DNA of 11,523 nt from Firmicutes bacterium UBA4881 (GCA_002399235.1 DHDH01000006.1:1769-13291), one strand, 5' to 3'; counted from the first letter of the stretch, positions 1 through 6,510 are shown. Numbers and translations are program-made. Notes: generated by a model from the letters alone, not told the origin.

Positions 1-207
1 TTTAACTATGCTATCTCCAAGTAAGATTGCATCACCACTTGTTGGACTAGATAGACAGGAAAGCATTTTAATAGTTGTAGTTTTTCCTGCTCCATTTACT
101 CCTAATAAAGAAAACAATTCACCTTGCTCAATAGATAAATTGAGCTTATTTACAGCAATTTTTTCTTTGTACCTTTTTTCAAGGTCGATGGTTTGGATTG
201 CAATCAT
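1..207 (-). CDS. ABC transporter ATP-binding protein, N-terminal part (cut by window edge)
   Basis: The first 69 residues of an ABC ATPase, reading leftward out of the window. The N-terminus MIAIQTIDLEKRY leads to a Walker A motif GVNGAGKTTT at about residues 36-45, followed by IKMLSCLSSPTSGDAILLGD, the usual opening of multidrug, antibiotic or ABC-2-type export ATPases. Signature and Walker B motifs lie beyond the edge, so substrate and direction of transport cannot be read. The ATG overlaps the stop of the upstream AbrB-like gene in an ATGA (204-207), and a GGAGAAAG ribosome binding site lies at 212-219, inside that gene, so translational coupling is likely. By family custom the ATPase would pair with a membrane protein gene further left, but that is outside the window. 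Family assignment is firm; specific function is open. Confidence 0.9.
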   Translation of the reverse strand, partial: MIAIQTIDLEKRYKEKIAVNKLNLSIEQGELFSLLGVNGAGKTTTIKMLSCLSSPTSGDAILLGDSIVK

Positions 208-524
208 TCATCTTTCTCCTTCTCGTTAATAAATTTTTTGATTTCATGTGCAAACCCAGTTAATTGCTCATTATTTTCATCTTCGGGAGGTTTATATTTA
301 CCACAAAATATCTGATCAGCCATTTTGTCAAAGTAATCAAGATGCTGGATAGCAATACCTCTCTCGGCATCAGCCAATAAAAGTAGAGTATCTCCAGGCT
401 TTATACCGAACATATCACGTGCTTCTTTGGGAATTACTATTTGGCCTTTAGCTCCTACCTTGACAGATCCCATGTACTTGTCTTGTACAATGTTTTCAGG
501 CTGTTTTTTTCTCTTATTTCGCAT
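204..524 (-). CDS. SpoVT/AbrB-like DNA-binding regulator
   Basis: A 106-residue protein with one SpoVT/AbrB swapped-hairpin domain at about residues 17-60: the core GSVKVGAKGQIVIPKEARDM followed by FGIKPGDTLLLL is diagnostic. Such proteins dimerise and bind AT-rich DNA through the basic N-terminal loop-hairpin. The C-terminal 45 residues (DYFDKMADQIF to EKEKDE) are charged, probably helical, and may carry further oligomerisation contacts. The start at 524 is supported by an AGGAGTG ribosome binding site at about 534-540; another ATG at 527-529 is out of frame. The gene overlaps the ABC ATPase start by 4 bp. The pair is therefore one operon in which the regulator probably controls its own promoter and the transporter. 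The palindrome over the -10 fits autoregulation but is not proof. A chromosomal antitoxin role is unlikely because no toxin gene is adjacent. Confidence 0.88.
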   Translation of the reverse strand: MRNKRKKQPENIVQDKYMGSVKVGAKGQIVIPKEARDMFGIKPGDTLLLLADAERGIAIQHLDYFDKMADQIFCGKYKPPEDENNEQLTGFAHEIKKFINEKEKDE

Positions 525-582
525 ATCATATCACTCCTTCCTATAATATGCTTAGTATAACCAATCTCCTTATGTACTACTT

Positions 583-598
583 GTATAACTTATTATAC
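583..598. promoter_or_regulatory. Palindrome over the -10, candidate operator
   Basis: GTATAA-CTTA-TTATAC is a perfect 6-bp inverted repeat with a 4-bp centre. It covers the -10 hexamer and the probable start site of the AbrB-like operon promoter. A related TTATACTAAG sequence (minus strand) recurs at about 551-560 in the leader. The position suits a repressor, most simply the AbrB-like protein itself; that link is inference. AT-rich DNA makes short palindromes common. Confidence 0.4.
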
Positions 599-619
599 TT
601 ATTTTTGACTATCTGTCAA
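592..619 (-). promoter_or_regulatory. Consensus sigma-A-type promoter of the AbrB-like/ABC operon
   Basis: On the minus strand TTGACA (614-619) and TATAAT (592-597) are both perfect consensus hexamers with a 16-bp spacer. Transcription would start near 585, giving a leader of about 60 nt before the AbrB-like ATG. Confidence 0.8.
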
Positions 620-646
620 TAAAAAAATCTTTTGCTTCTTCCTCGG

Positions 647-687
647 AAAAATAAATGGCTGTAACCTTCAAGGTTACAGCCATTTAT
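647..687 (-). terminator. Rho-independent terminator of the PadR-DUF2812 operon
   Basis: Perfect 18-bp arms (651-668 and 670-687) around a single C form a hairpin whose core is GGCTGTAACCTT. Read on the minus strand, the stem runs into ATTTATTTTTCC, a good U-tract. It sits about 40 bp after the DUF2812 stop and upstream of the next operon's promoter. On the plus strand the tail is ATTTATCACC, so it is weaker in that direction. Confidence 0.8.
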
Positions 688-726
688 CACCATAAAGGTT
701 CGAGATTCACCCAAACCTTTACATTA

Positions 727-1233
727 TTATTTATTTAATTTTTTAATCTGTCGGCAAACACCCAAAAAAGGAATAAAGGAAAAGACAAATAGAACCCACA
801 ACAAAACTCTTATTACCAAACCAGCAATTCCCCAATTAAACCTAGCATCTAAAGTCCAGATAAGAACTTGCAAGATCAAGAAAATAACTGACATAATAAA
901 GAATTCTTTGCGATTTATTTTCAGAATGCCTATTTTAGATGTTTTATCTGTAAAGATCGGTTTTGTTCCAGCCTTGGCTCTAAAGATTTGAAAACTATCA
1001 TTAATCACAATTGGTTGCCAACCTGCTTGTAGATAGTATTCCTTAAAATCAGGTGTTAAGTGGCATTCTGTGTTCAAGTCATAGATGTAGTCTTCTGGGT
1101 CTCCTTTTACAAATTTATATAACCCAAAAGCATTAATATCTGTAACATGATATCCTCGTTTACTCATATTTGCTAGCATCTGCATATCCTTTTCCGGATA
1201 CACAGCTAATCCATTACCTAGTCTGTATTTCAT
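727..1233 (-). CDS. DUF2812 domain membrane protein
   Basis: A 168-residue protein. Residues 10-90 match the DUF2812 pattern: an ageing-ruler-like series with MLANMSKRGYHV, then GLYKFVKGDPEDYIYDL, then YYLQAGWQPI and a phenylalanine-rich FQIFRA strand. Two hydrophobic segments follow at about 111-128 and 135-158, ending in the basic tail RQIKKLNK, so the soluble domain is anchored by a two-helix hairpin. The molecular role of DUF2812 is unknown; it is commonly found beside PadR regulators, as here. The ATG lies inside the PadR gene (20-bp overlap) with AGGAGC about 10 nt upstream, which indicates translational coupling. The likely job is to act with, or respond to, the PadR regulator at the membrane; that is inference from context. 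Confidence 0.85.
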   Translation of the reverse strand: MKYRLGNGLAVYPEKDMQMLANMSKRGYHVTDINAFGLYKFVKGDPEDYIYDLNTECHLTPDFKEYYLQAGWQPIVINDSFQIFRAKAGTKPIFTDKTSKIGILKINRKEFFIMSVIFLILQVLIWTLDARFNWGIAGLVIRVLLWVLFVFSFIPFLGVCRQIKKLNK

Positions 1234-1564
1234 CCTTATCCAGCTCCTCTTTCATCACTTTTTCTGCTTGGCTCAATAAAAACTTACGTTTAACAAAGTT
1301 TTGCTTAAGAGTTTCTTTCCCTGTATCTGTAACTTGATATTCTTTCCGTATTCCATCATCTTCATGCTCTTCAATCCAGCCTGCAGACAATAATTTAGCA
1401 ATAGTAGTATACATAGTCGCTGGTCCAATTTCGATCATTGAATTAGTAAGTTCTTCGACCTTTTGCATCACAAGATAACCATGTATAGGTTCTAACATTG
1501 ATAGCAAGATAAAAAAGATACTATCTGTTAGTTCTCCTGTATCGTACGGACTTGGCCTTGCCAT
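1214..1564 (-). CDS. PadR family transcriptional regulator
   Basis: A 116-residue winged helix-turn-helix protein. The hallmark PadR run is clear: ILLSMLEPIHGYLVMQKVEE (about 19-38), IGPATMYTTIAKLLSAGWIEE (46-66), the wing around EDDGIRKEYQVTDTGKE (68-84), and a C-terminal dimerisation helix to residue 116. The short length places it with the small PadR-s2-like class. The ATG at 1562-1564 has an AGAGAGGTG ribosome binding site just upstream (1570-1578). It overlaps the downstream DUF2812 gene by 20 bp, so the two form one operon. A large perfect inverted repeat covers its promoter, so repression of its own operon is the most likely mode, relieved by an unknown ligand. Other targets may lie outside the window. 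Confidence 0.93.
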   Translation of the reverse strand: MARPSPYDTGELTDSIFFILLSMLEPIHGYLVMQKVEELTNSMIEIGPATMYTTIAKLLSAGWIEEHEDDGIRKEYQVTDTGKETLKQNFVKRKFLLSQAEKVMKEELDKDEIQTR

Positions 1565-1577
1565 TTTTACACCTCTC

Positions 1578-1620
1578 TATATCCATGATTGATATATCCA
1601 TTATATCAATCATGGATATA
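1578..1620. promoter_or_regulatory. Perfect 19-bp inverted repeat, probable PadR operator
   Basis: The arms TATATCCATGATTGATATA (1578-1596) and its exact reverse complement (1602-1620) are separated by 5 bp. The repeat spans the spacer, the -10 and the transcription start of the PadR promoter, stopping just short of the -35. A PadR dimer or pair of dimers bound here would block RNA polymerase. Identity of the binder is inferred from position only. Confidence 0.65.
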
Positions 1621-1627
1621 ATGTCAA
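1600..1627 (-). promoter_or_regulatory. Consensus promoter of the PadR-DUF2812 operon
   Basis: TTGACA (1622-1627) and TATAAT (1600-1605) on the minus strand are both perfect, with a 16-bp spacer. The predicted start lies near 1593, about 30 nt before the PadR ATG. The -10 and spacer lie inside the 43-bp inverted repeat. Confidence 0.8.
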
Positions 1628-1653
1628 GAAAAAGACATGAAAAGAACATTTAA

Positions 1654-1877
1654 AAAGAACCAAGTGTGGAAATCAAAACGAGTGCCTATAGTTTCCTTGA
1701 TGGTATGACACTAGACTATACCTATGAAATAAACGACAACACTCTCACTATTTCGATGGGAGAGAATGGTTCCTCTTCTTTACGAAAGGTACCTTTAGCG
1801 AAGATGGAACGCCTTTAAATGCGAATGGACCTATCCAAGTGGTGGATATAGAGCAACAGATATTAGAGTCAAGTTAG
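1654..1877 (+). pseudogene. Frameshifted C-terminal remnant of an unrecognised gene
   Basis: Frame 1 (from 1654 to a stop at 1816-1818) reads KEPSVEIKTSAYSFLDG then MTLDYTYEINDNTLTISMGENG. The reading then seems to continue in a second frame from about 1788, GTFSEDGTPLNANGPIQVVD, to a TAG at 1875-1877. Joined, the two halves look like the C-terminus of a small beta-strand-rich protein with alternating strands and turns. A good terminator follows directly, as expected after a real gene end. There is no start codon with a ribosome binding site; the left end abuts the PadR promoter region, so the N-terminal part has been lost. I do not recognise the family. The frameshift position between about 1770 and 1790 is approximate. 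Confidence 0.5.
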
Positions 1878-1909
1878 GGGCAAGGTAGCAAATACCTTGT
1901 CTCTTTTTC
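1877..1909 (+). terminator. Rho-independent terminator after the gene remnant
   Basis: Stem GGGGCAAGGTA (1877-1887) pairs with TACCTTGTCTC (1893-1903), including two G-U pairs, across a GCAAA loop. TTTTTCT follows. It begins at the last base of the remnant's stop codon. Confidence 0.7.
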
Positions 1910-2490
1910 TGGTTATTTAGATTGCCGATTGTCCCAAAAATAAAACTGTACATTCTAAAAAGGGAAGGTATTGCCAAAATAAAATAGAATCTAAAAATAT
2001 AGAACAGGAATTATGTATTGGTTAAAACAACTCTCTTATAACCTCAAATGATTCATAAACTAAGTCCTTTAAAACCTTCTGTTTTTCTATCATTTAAGAG
2101 GACGAGTCAATTCTATAAAAGTCGCTTATATTGAATTTCTCGCCAATGGTAAGCATATAGTAAATAGCATAAGGTATCTAAATTAACCTTTAAGAAAACG
2201 TTACCATGTTACGACTCAACATTTTATATTTTAAAGCGATTGTATTATAACTCATATAAAGAAACCAGCTATATTGCCATAAGTCCTCTTGTACATAATA
2301 GCGGTTTCTCTTTTTATAAAATTGTTATAGAGCGAATATCTATTTTTTAGTTTTTACACAACGACTTGAAACACTTTACTAAGACTGCAATATTTCAGTT
2401 GACGAATATTCCCTAACTCTACCTTTTAACATTTTTAGAATACGTCAATTAAATATGCCTTAGTTTGAATGACGATAGGCTAAAACTATA
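1910..2490. other. Long AT-rich stretch with no recognisable gene
   Basis: About 580 bp with frequent stops in all frames and no open frame with a credible start or family match. It contains one sizeable hairpin with a U-tract (2260-2315). It also has a weak cre-like or LacI-type half-match, AGAAAACGTTACCA, at 2193-2206 (core AACGTT, two mismatches to the CcpA site consensus). A possible plus-strand promoter has TTGAAA at 2366-2371 and AATATT at 2389-2394 with a 17-bp spacer, which would give the DUF4855 gene a leader of about 105 nt. TTGACG at 2399-2404 lacks a well-spaced -10. Promoter and operator readings are weak. Confidence 0.4.
2260..2315 (+). terminator. Hairpin with U-tract upstream of the exported-protein cluster
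   Basis: AGAAACC-A-GCTAT (2260-2272) pairs with ATAGC-GGTTTCT (2298-2309), with one bulged A, across a loop of about 25 nt. It is followed by CTTTTT. It may be a terminator for a lost or small transcript, or part of a regulated leader. It matches no riboswitch class I can recall. Its loop is long for a plain terminator. Confidence 0.4.
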
Positions 2491-2497
2491 AGGGGGG
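2491..2497 (+). promoter_or_regulatory. Ribosome binding site that selects the TTG start at 2507
   Basis: AGGGGGG lies 9 nt before TTG 2507-2509. The ATG at 2499-2501 is in another frame, closes after 17 codons, and sits almost on top of the site, so it is not the start. Confidence 0.6.
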
Positions 2498-2506
2498 TAT
2501 GGTGTT

Positions 2507-4213
2507 TTGTGTAGGATATTTGTGTTGCTTTTTATTTCAATTAATCTTGTATGCTTTGGTTTAGTCCCAGCAAAAGCATATCAAGACACTTCCTTAGTTA
2601 AAAACATCTCTATTAACTGTCCATATTTAATAACACCAATGGCCGAAGACAAGGAATTGATGTTATCTCAAAACAAATACTATCCAGATACAGATGGAAA
2701 AGAATTAACCGATGGCATCTTAGCACCAGAAAACTCCAGCTTCGCACATGAAGCATGGCAAGGTTGGGCAAAACAAGATCGTCATATTGTGACCATCGAC
2801 CTACAAAAAATGTCTGTTATTCATGAAATCGCTGGAAGATTTTTCAATTTCCCGGAAGCGGGTATTTATTATCCCGAAAAAGTTAGAATCTCTACCTCAC
2901 TAGACGGGGAAAAATGGTCTTCACCTATAACTACAATTAATAATGTTAATCTTAACTCAAGTATTGGAATTTGCCATGAGTTAGGCGTCAAATTTGAGGA
3001 ACCTGTAAAAGCTCGTTTTTTGCAGATGGAGGTCTTTATAAATGATTGGTGTTTTATTGATGAATTAATTGTCAAAGGGGAAAATCTTCCTGATGATTCT
3101 ATTGCCGAAACAACCGAGCTTACGGCAATTGTTTCAGCAAAAAAAGGCCTACTCGGTCTTGAAGAATTTCAAGGTTGGCCCCAACCTGGAACAAAAGAAT
3201 CTGGTTATACAAATCATATTGTGCTTATGTACTTTGGAGGATTAGTTCCTAATTCGCGTCACTTAAACACGATAGACTTTATTCCCTATGTTGGTTATGT
3301 AGATACTAATATTGAAATTAAAGATACCTTCTTTGATACCTTTCTACTCCTTCCTGCGAGCACAAGATATTATGGTATTACGGATGGCCGTGACTATGAT
3401 CATGTAGCAAAACCATCCAACAAAGAGGATTGGGAATTGTTTATCAATGAACTTTTTACACCTGATTACCAGCTTGATGCTCTTAACAGAGCTGTTCAAA
3501 TTGTCAACGAGAAACTAACAAAAAACGAAATAGCTAATGTAATAATTGCTATCCCATATCCTTCAACACGCCAAAGTAATTTTGGTAAATTAAACGATAA
3601 TTCTAAATCACTTAGTTTTGCTGGTATGAAAACTGGCGATGAAAATAGATTCCTAGCTGTCTCTTGGTTTATAGAGGAAATACTTACTCGCTGGGAAGCT
3701 GCTAATTTTCCCAATCTTAGATTAGCCGGTTTTTATTGGTATCAAGAAGATATCGAATCGCGTAATTCTCCACAAATTTTCGATCCAGTTATTTCTAATA
3801 CAGCTAAATTGATTCATGAAAAAGAACTTTACTTCTACTGGATTCCCTATTATCAAGCTCGTGGCTTTCGAAATTGGCAACAACTAGGGTTTGATGTAGC
3901 TATGTTACAACCAAATTTTTCTTTTTGCGGACTCGACATTACTGAAGCAGAATATCGTCTCAAACAAGCCTCTGAACTAGCTAGCCGTTATGGACTTGGA
4001 TTAGAAATAGAGTTACACATGGACCTTAACAACCCTGACTTGAGACGTAAATATTTAGCTTATCTAGAATTCGGTTATAAACTAGTTTATCAAAAAAACT
4101 CAGTCATTTCTTATTATCAATCAATTGACGATTTTGCAAAAGCTGCATTTCACTTAGATCCTGAAATCCGTTTGCTATATGATGAAACTTATAAGTTTGT
4201 AAAAGGGTTTTAA
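2507..4213 (+). CDS. Exported protein with discoidin-like domain and DUF4855 domain
   Basis: A 568-residue protein starting at TTG. Residues 1-24 form a signal peptide (hydrophobic 4-20, likely cut after AKA); Cys16 lacks a lipobox. Residues about 36-192 resemble an F5/8 type C (discoidin) carbohydrate-binding fold: ELTDGILAPE, a WQGWAKQDRHIVTIDL strand, YYPEKVRISTSLDGEKW, and RFLQMEVF. From about 236 to the end it is DUF4855: LMYFGGLVPNSRH, FIPYVGYVDT, FFDTFLLLP, IAIPYPSTRQSNFG, GFYWYQED (408-415), FYWIPYYQARGF (443-454), MLQPNFSF (466-473) and LGLEIELHMD (497-506). DUF4855 has an (alpha/beta)-barrel, glycoside-hydrolase-like look; Glu414 and Glu500 or Glu502 at strand ends are natural candidates for catalysis, which is inference. 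It probably binds or cleaves an extracellular polysaccharide. It lies 65 bp before the solute-binding protein gene. Confidence 0.85.
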   Translation: MCRIFVLLFISINLVCFGLVPAKAYQDTSLVKNISINCPYLITPMAEDKELMLSQNKYYPDTDGKELTDGILAPENSSFAHEAWQGWAKQDRHIVTIDLQKMSVIHEIAGRFFNFPEAGIYYPEKVRISTSLDGEKWSSPITTINNVNLNSSIGICHELGVKFEEPVKARFLQMEVFINDWCFIDELIVKGENLPDDSIAETTELTAIVSAKKGLLGLEEFQGWPQPGTKESGYTNHIVLMYFGGLVPNSRHLNTIDFIPYVGYVDTNIEIKDTFFDTFLLLPASTRYYGITDGRDYDHVAKPSNKEDWELFINELFTPDYQLDALNRAVQIVNEKLTKNEIANVIIAIPYPSTRQSNFGKLNDNSKSLSFAGMKTGDENRFLAVSWFIEEILTRWEAANFPNLRLAGFYWYQEDIESRNSPQIFDPVISNTAKLIHEKELYFYWIPYYQARGFRNWQQLGFDVAMLQPNFSFCGLDITEAEYRLKQASELASRYGLGLEIELHMDLNNPDLRRKYLAYLEFGYKLVYQKNSVISYYQSIDDFAKAAFHLDPEIRLLYDETYKFVKGF

Positions 4214-4266
4214 AAAGACTCACTTTTTTACCAAATGCATTTCCTTTGTTCGCTAAACAACGATTT

Positions 4267-4271
4267 GGAGG
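4267..4271 (+). promoter_or_regulatory. Ribosome binding site that selects the start at 4279
   Basis: GGAGG lies 7 nt before ATG 4279. The frame is open back to an ATG at 4246, but starting there would put FAKQRFGGVG before the signal peptide and there is no ribosome binding site upstream of it. Confidence 0.75.
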
Positions 4272-4278
4272 TGTTGGT

Positions 4279-5559
4279 ATGAAGCGTTGGATTTTGATTT
4301 TATTAACTCTTTTCCCAATAGTTTGTTATGCTACGACAATAGAATGTTGGTTAGTTGGACCAACTAACGAAATGTTAAAAATCCTCTCCGATTTAACCTT
4401 AGTAGGCTTCACAAAACAAACTGGTATAGAAGTTAAATATCAAACATTAACATGGAACGATTATTACAACAAATGTCTTCTTGCTCTAGCTAGTCGCGAA
4501 ACTCCTGATGTCTTCTCCCTAGGAAGCGAGATAATGGACTTCGGTATAAGAGGAGGAATAGTAGACTTAGCACGTTTTCAACCACAGGAATTACAAGAAT
4601 TAGAGAAGCAAATCTTTAGTTCTCTTATGGGTCCAGTTTCTTTCCAAGGAACCCGCTTTGGTATTCCATATGATATGGGGGGTATAGCCACTGCATATCG
4701 TGTAGACCTTTTAAAAGATATGGGTATGGGTATACCTTTAGAATGGGAAGATGTCCATAAATGGCAATCCAAAGCATTAGCACAAAAGAAAACCTTCGGA
4801 TTCTATTATGGTTCTGTTGAATATGCATCAGAATGGGGGGCATATACTCTTATTACACAAAATGGCGGACAGTTTTTCTCTAAAGATGGATTTAGCAGTG
4901 CTCTAGATCTGCCAGAGTCAGTTATGGGTTTTCAAAAATATATAGAGCTCTTTACAAAATATAAATTACCACACGCAGGAGTTGGCCTAGCACCATTTAT
5001 TTCAGGTGATTGGCTTATGGTAACAGATGGTACTTGGCTCTACCCAAACCTTACAAAAGGTGCTCCACAGTTAGCTGGCAAATGGGCCATCGACCTTATT
5101 CCAGGTACAAAGGGTAAAAATGGTGTAATAAATCACGGTACTTTTGCAGGTGGAACCTATCTAGCTATCTCTAACCAATCAAAACATAAAAATGAAGCCT
5201 GGGAATTTATCAAATGGATTACTTCATCAAATGCACAAAAGGATTTTTGTAATGCGGTATTTACTCAAATTGCAGGTAGTATGTGGCTCCCATCAAATAA
5301 AGTAGCTTTTAATGAAATAAAGATAGATAATAGTTTTCGTCTATCTTTTTCTAAACAAGTTGAGCAATCTTCACCAGTACCTCCTGCCATTAACGTAAAT
5401 GTTTTATATCGCTATGTAAAATTTGCTGTCGACAAAAGTATCTTAAAAGGAATCGACCCAAAGGTTGCAATTATCGAAGCTGCTAAAGAAATGAATCAAG
5501 ATATGGGTAAACGTCGCAAGGAATATCATCGTTATTTACAAGAACTTGGCATTTTCTAA
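4279..5559 (+). CDS. ABC transporter extracellular solute-binding protein, family 1 (sugar type)
   Basis: A 426-residue protein. Residues 1-18 are a signal peptide (MKRWILILLTLFPIVCYA, cut before TTIECW). Cys16 has Pro-Ile-Val before it, so it is not a lipobox. The mature part follows the MalE-like layout: ECWLVGPTNEMLKILSDLT, FTKQTGIEVKYQTLTWNDYY, then the hallmark TPDVFSLGSEIMDFGIRGG (75-93), GIPYDMGGIATAYRVDLLKD, and in the second lobe FAGGTYLAISNQSKHKNEAW with EFIKWITSS. These match sugar-binding proteins of family 1 feeding CUT1-type importers. The ligand is probably an oligosaccharide, but the sequence does not show which. No permease or ATPase gene lies nearby, so it is an orphan here. 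It sits between a DUF4855 protein and a concanavalin-like protein, probably cotranscribed with both. Confidence 0.93.
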   Translation: MKRWILILLTLFPIVCYATTIECWLVGPTNEMLKILSDLTLVGFTKQTGIEVKYQTLTWNDYYNKCLLALASRETPDVFSLGSEIMDFGIRGGIVDLARFQPQELQELEKQIFSSLMGPVSFQGTRFGIPYDMGGIATAYRVDLLKDMGMGIPLEWEDVHKWQSKALAQKKTFGFYYGSVEYASEWGAYTLITQNGGQFFSKDGFSSALDLPESVMGFQKYIELFTKYKLPHAGVGLAPFISGDWLMVTDGTWLYPNLTKGAPQLAGKWAIDLIPGTKGKNGVINHGTFAGGTYLAISNQSKHKNEAWEFIKWITSSNAQKDFCNAVFTQIAGSMWLPSNKVAFNEIKIDNSFRLSFSKQVEQSSPVPPAINVNVLYRYVKFAVDKSILKGIDPKVAIIEAAKEMNQDMGKRRKEYHRYLQELGIF

Positions 5560-5690
5560 AATGGTCCTCAAAATACCACTGTTATGTGTCCGAATCATAT
5601 CTTTGCTTTAAATTTAACCAATTCCACCTTTATAAATTCGATCGTAGGTATTGAAAGTAGGAGCTCTGTTGTAACCAAAATTAATTTAAA

Positions 5691-5694
5691 AGGG
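5691..5694 (+). promoter_or_regulatory. Ribosome binding site that selects the start at 5704
   Basis: AGGG preceded by an A-run lies 9 nt before ATG 5704. The in-frame ATG at 5695 directly follows it and is too close; the in-frame ATG at 5584 has no such site and would bury the signal peptide. Confidence 0.6.
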
Positions 5695-5703
5695 ATGAGC
5701 GAT

Positions 5704-6285
5704 ATGAAAATTGCTTTTTCTATTTTGTGTATTTTGGTTATCTGTACCTTAGCATTTGCTTCTCCTAAAGTATTGTTTGAAGATAATTTTACCGGAGACC
5801 TTAATGAATGGAGAATGTCATCGCCTGGTTGGGAAATAGACAACGATACTTTAACTTTCCCAGTAGTAGGTTTTAGTGATATCTTTTTTGGTGAAGAAGA
5901 TTGGGATAATTACAATATAGAAGTAGATGTAACTCCAATAGCGTATGGGAAATGGGGGTCTGTACGCCTCTTCTTCCGAATGAATGAACTCTTTACAGGT
6001 TATGGTGTTTCTTTTCATGAAGGAGGTTATGTAGTTCATTCATTTTTAGGTAGATATGACGATTATATCGTGTTAGTTGAAAGTAAAGACTATATAATAA
6101 AACCCGGTCAAAAAGTACACCTTCGTTTAGAGGTCAAAGCTAATAAATTTGCTCTCTATGCAGACAATAAGCTACTAGCTAAATTCGAAGATCCGGAGGA
6201 TACCTATTTTGAAGGAAGTATTGGCTTTAGAGCAGATAATTCTGCAGTGATTATTGAGCATGTAAAAGTAACATCAGGAAATTAA
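5704..6285 (+). CDS. Small exported concanavalin-like (DUF1080-type) protein
   Basis: A 193-residue protein. Residues 1-19 are a signal peptide (MKIAFSILCILVICTLAFA) with cleavage before SPKVLFEDNF and no lipobox. The remaining 174 residues are a single beta-sandwich of the concanavalin/LamG-like superfamily, as in DUF1080 (3-keto-disaccharide hydrolase-type) domains: LFEDNFTGDLNEW, WEIDNDTLTFP, DNYNIEVDVTP, SVRLFFRM, HLRLEVKANKFALYADNKLL, GSIGFRADNSAVIIEHVKV. This strand order and the final 'iGfr...v.ih.vkV' strand are characteristic. It lacks any additional domain, so a carbohydrate-binding or sensing role is as likely as enzymatic. It lies 145 bp after the solute-binding protein gene and ends the exported set; a bidirectional terminator follows. 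Family level is fairly sure; substrate is unknown. Confidence 0.75.
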   Translation: MKIAFSILCILVICTLAFASPKVLFEDNFTGDLNEWRMSSPGWEIDNDTLTFPVVGFSDIFFGEEDWDNYNIEVDVTPIAYGKWGSVRLFFRMNELFTGYGVSFHEGGYVVHSFLGRYDDYIVLVESKDYIIKPGQKVHLRLEVKANKFALYADNKLLAKFEDPEDTYFEGSIGFRADNSAVIIEHVKVTSGN

Positions 6286-6444
6286 CTTTTTAATAACTGG
6301 AGGTTGTACGATCACTTACAAATGACCCTTTAAGTTTACATCACTTTGTTTTAAGTACCTTTGTTTCCCTAATTTAGCTCTCCGTTTCTAGGTTTGTGTT
6401 TTCTCACTCCTAAGTGTTACACTTCTAAGAATTGGTTTTCCTAG

Positions 6445-6470
6445 AAAGGCCAGGTAAAAACCTGGCCTTT
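6445..6470. terminator. Bidirectional terminator between the exported set and hsdR
   Basis: AAAGGCCAGG (6445-6454) and CCTGGCCTTT (6461-6470) form a perfect 10-bp stem around TAAAAA. On the plus strand it runs into TTTGTTATT; on the minus strand into TTTCTAGG. It lies in the convergent gap between 6285 and 6511, 40 bp from the hsdR stop. The rest of that gap shows nothing else convincing. Confidence 0.85.
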
Positions 6471-6510
6471 GTTATTAATAAAACACATTATCTTTTTTGT
6501 CTTCAAGCAC

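Noticed and set aside
695..722. GGTTCGAGATTCACCC resembles a tRNA T-arm.
   Set aside because: No acceptor stem, D-arm or anticodon arm fits around it. It is better seen as the loop of a weak TAAAGGTT/AACCTTTA inverted repeat after the DUF2812 gene.
1930..1952. GTCCCAAAAATAAAACTGTA followed by CA resembles the outer end of an IS3-family (IS150-group) inverted repeat.
   Set aside because: No partner repeat, target duplication or transposase remnant is visible, and the match rests on memory of the family end only.
2499..2552. ATG start at 2499, just after the AGGGGGG ribosome binding site.
   Set aside because: It lies in a different frame from the DUF4855 protein, is only 1-2 nt from the binding site and closes after 17 codons.
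4211..4232. AAAAAG-ACTCA-CTTTTT hairpin after the DUF4855 stop.
   Set aside because: Nearly all A-T pairs and short, so too weak to count as a terminator; readthrough into the solute-binding protein gene is likely.
6299..6332. GGAGG followed by TTG, as if starting a small gene.
   Set aside because: The frame closes after nine codons and nothing coding follows before the terminator at 6445.
6412..6424. AAGTGTTACACTT palindrome in the gap between the exported set and hsdR.
   Set aside because: It lies downstream of both convergent genes, away from any promoter, and is short enough to arise by chance in AT-rich DNA.
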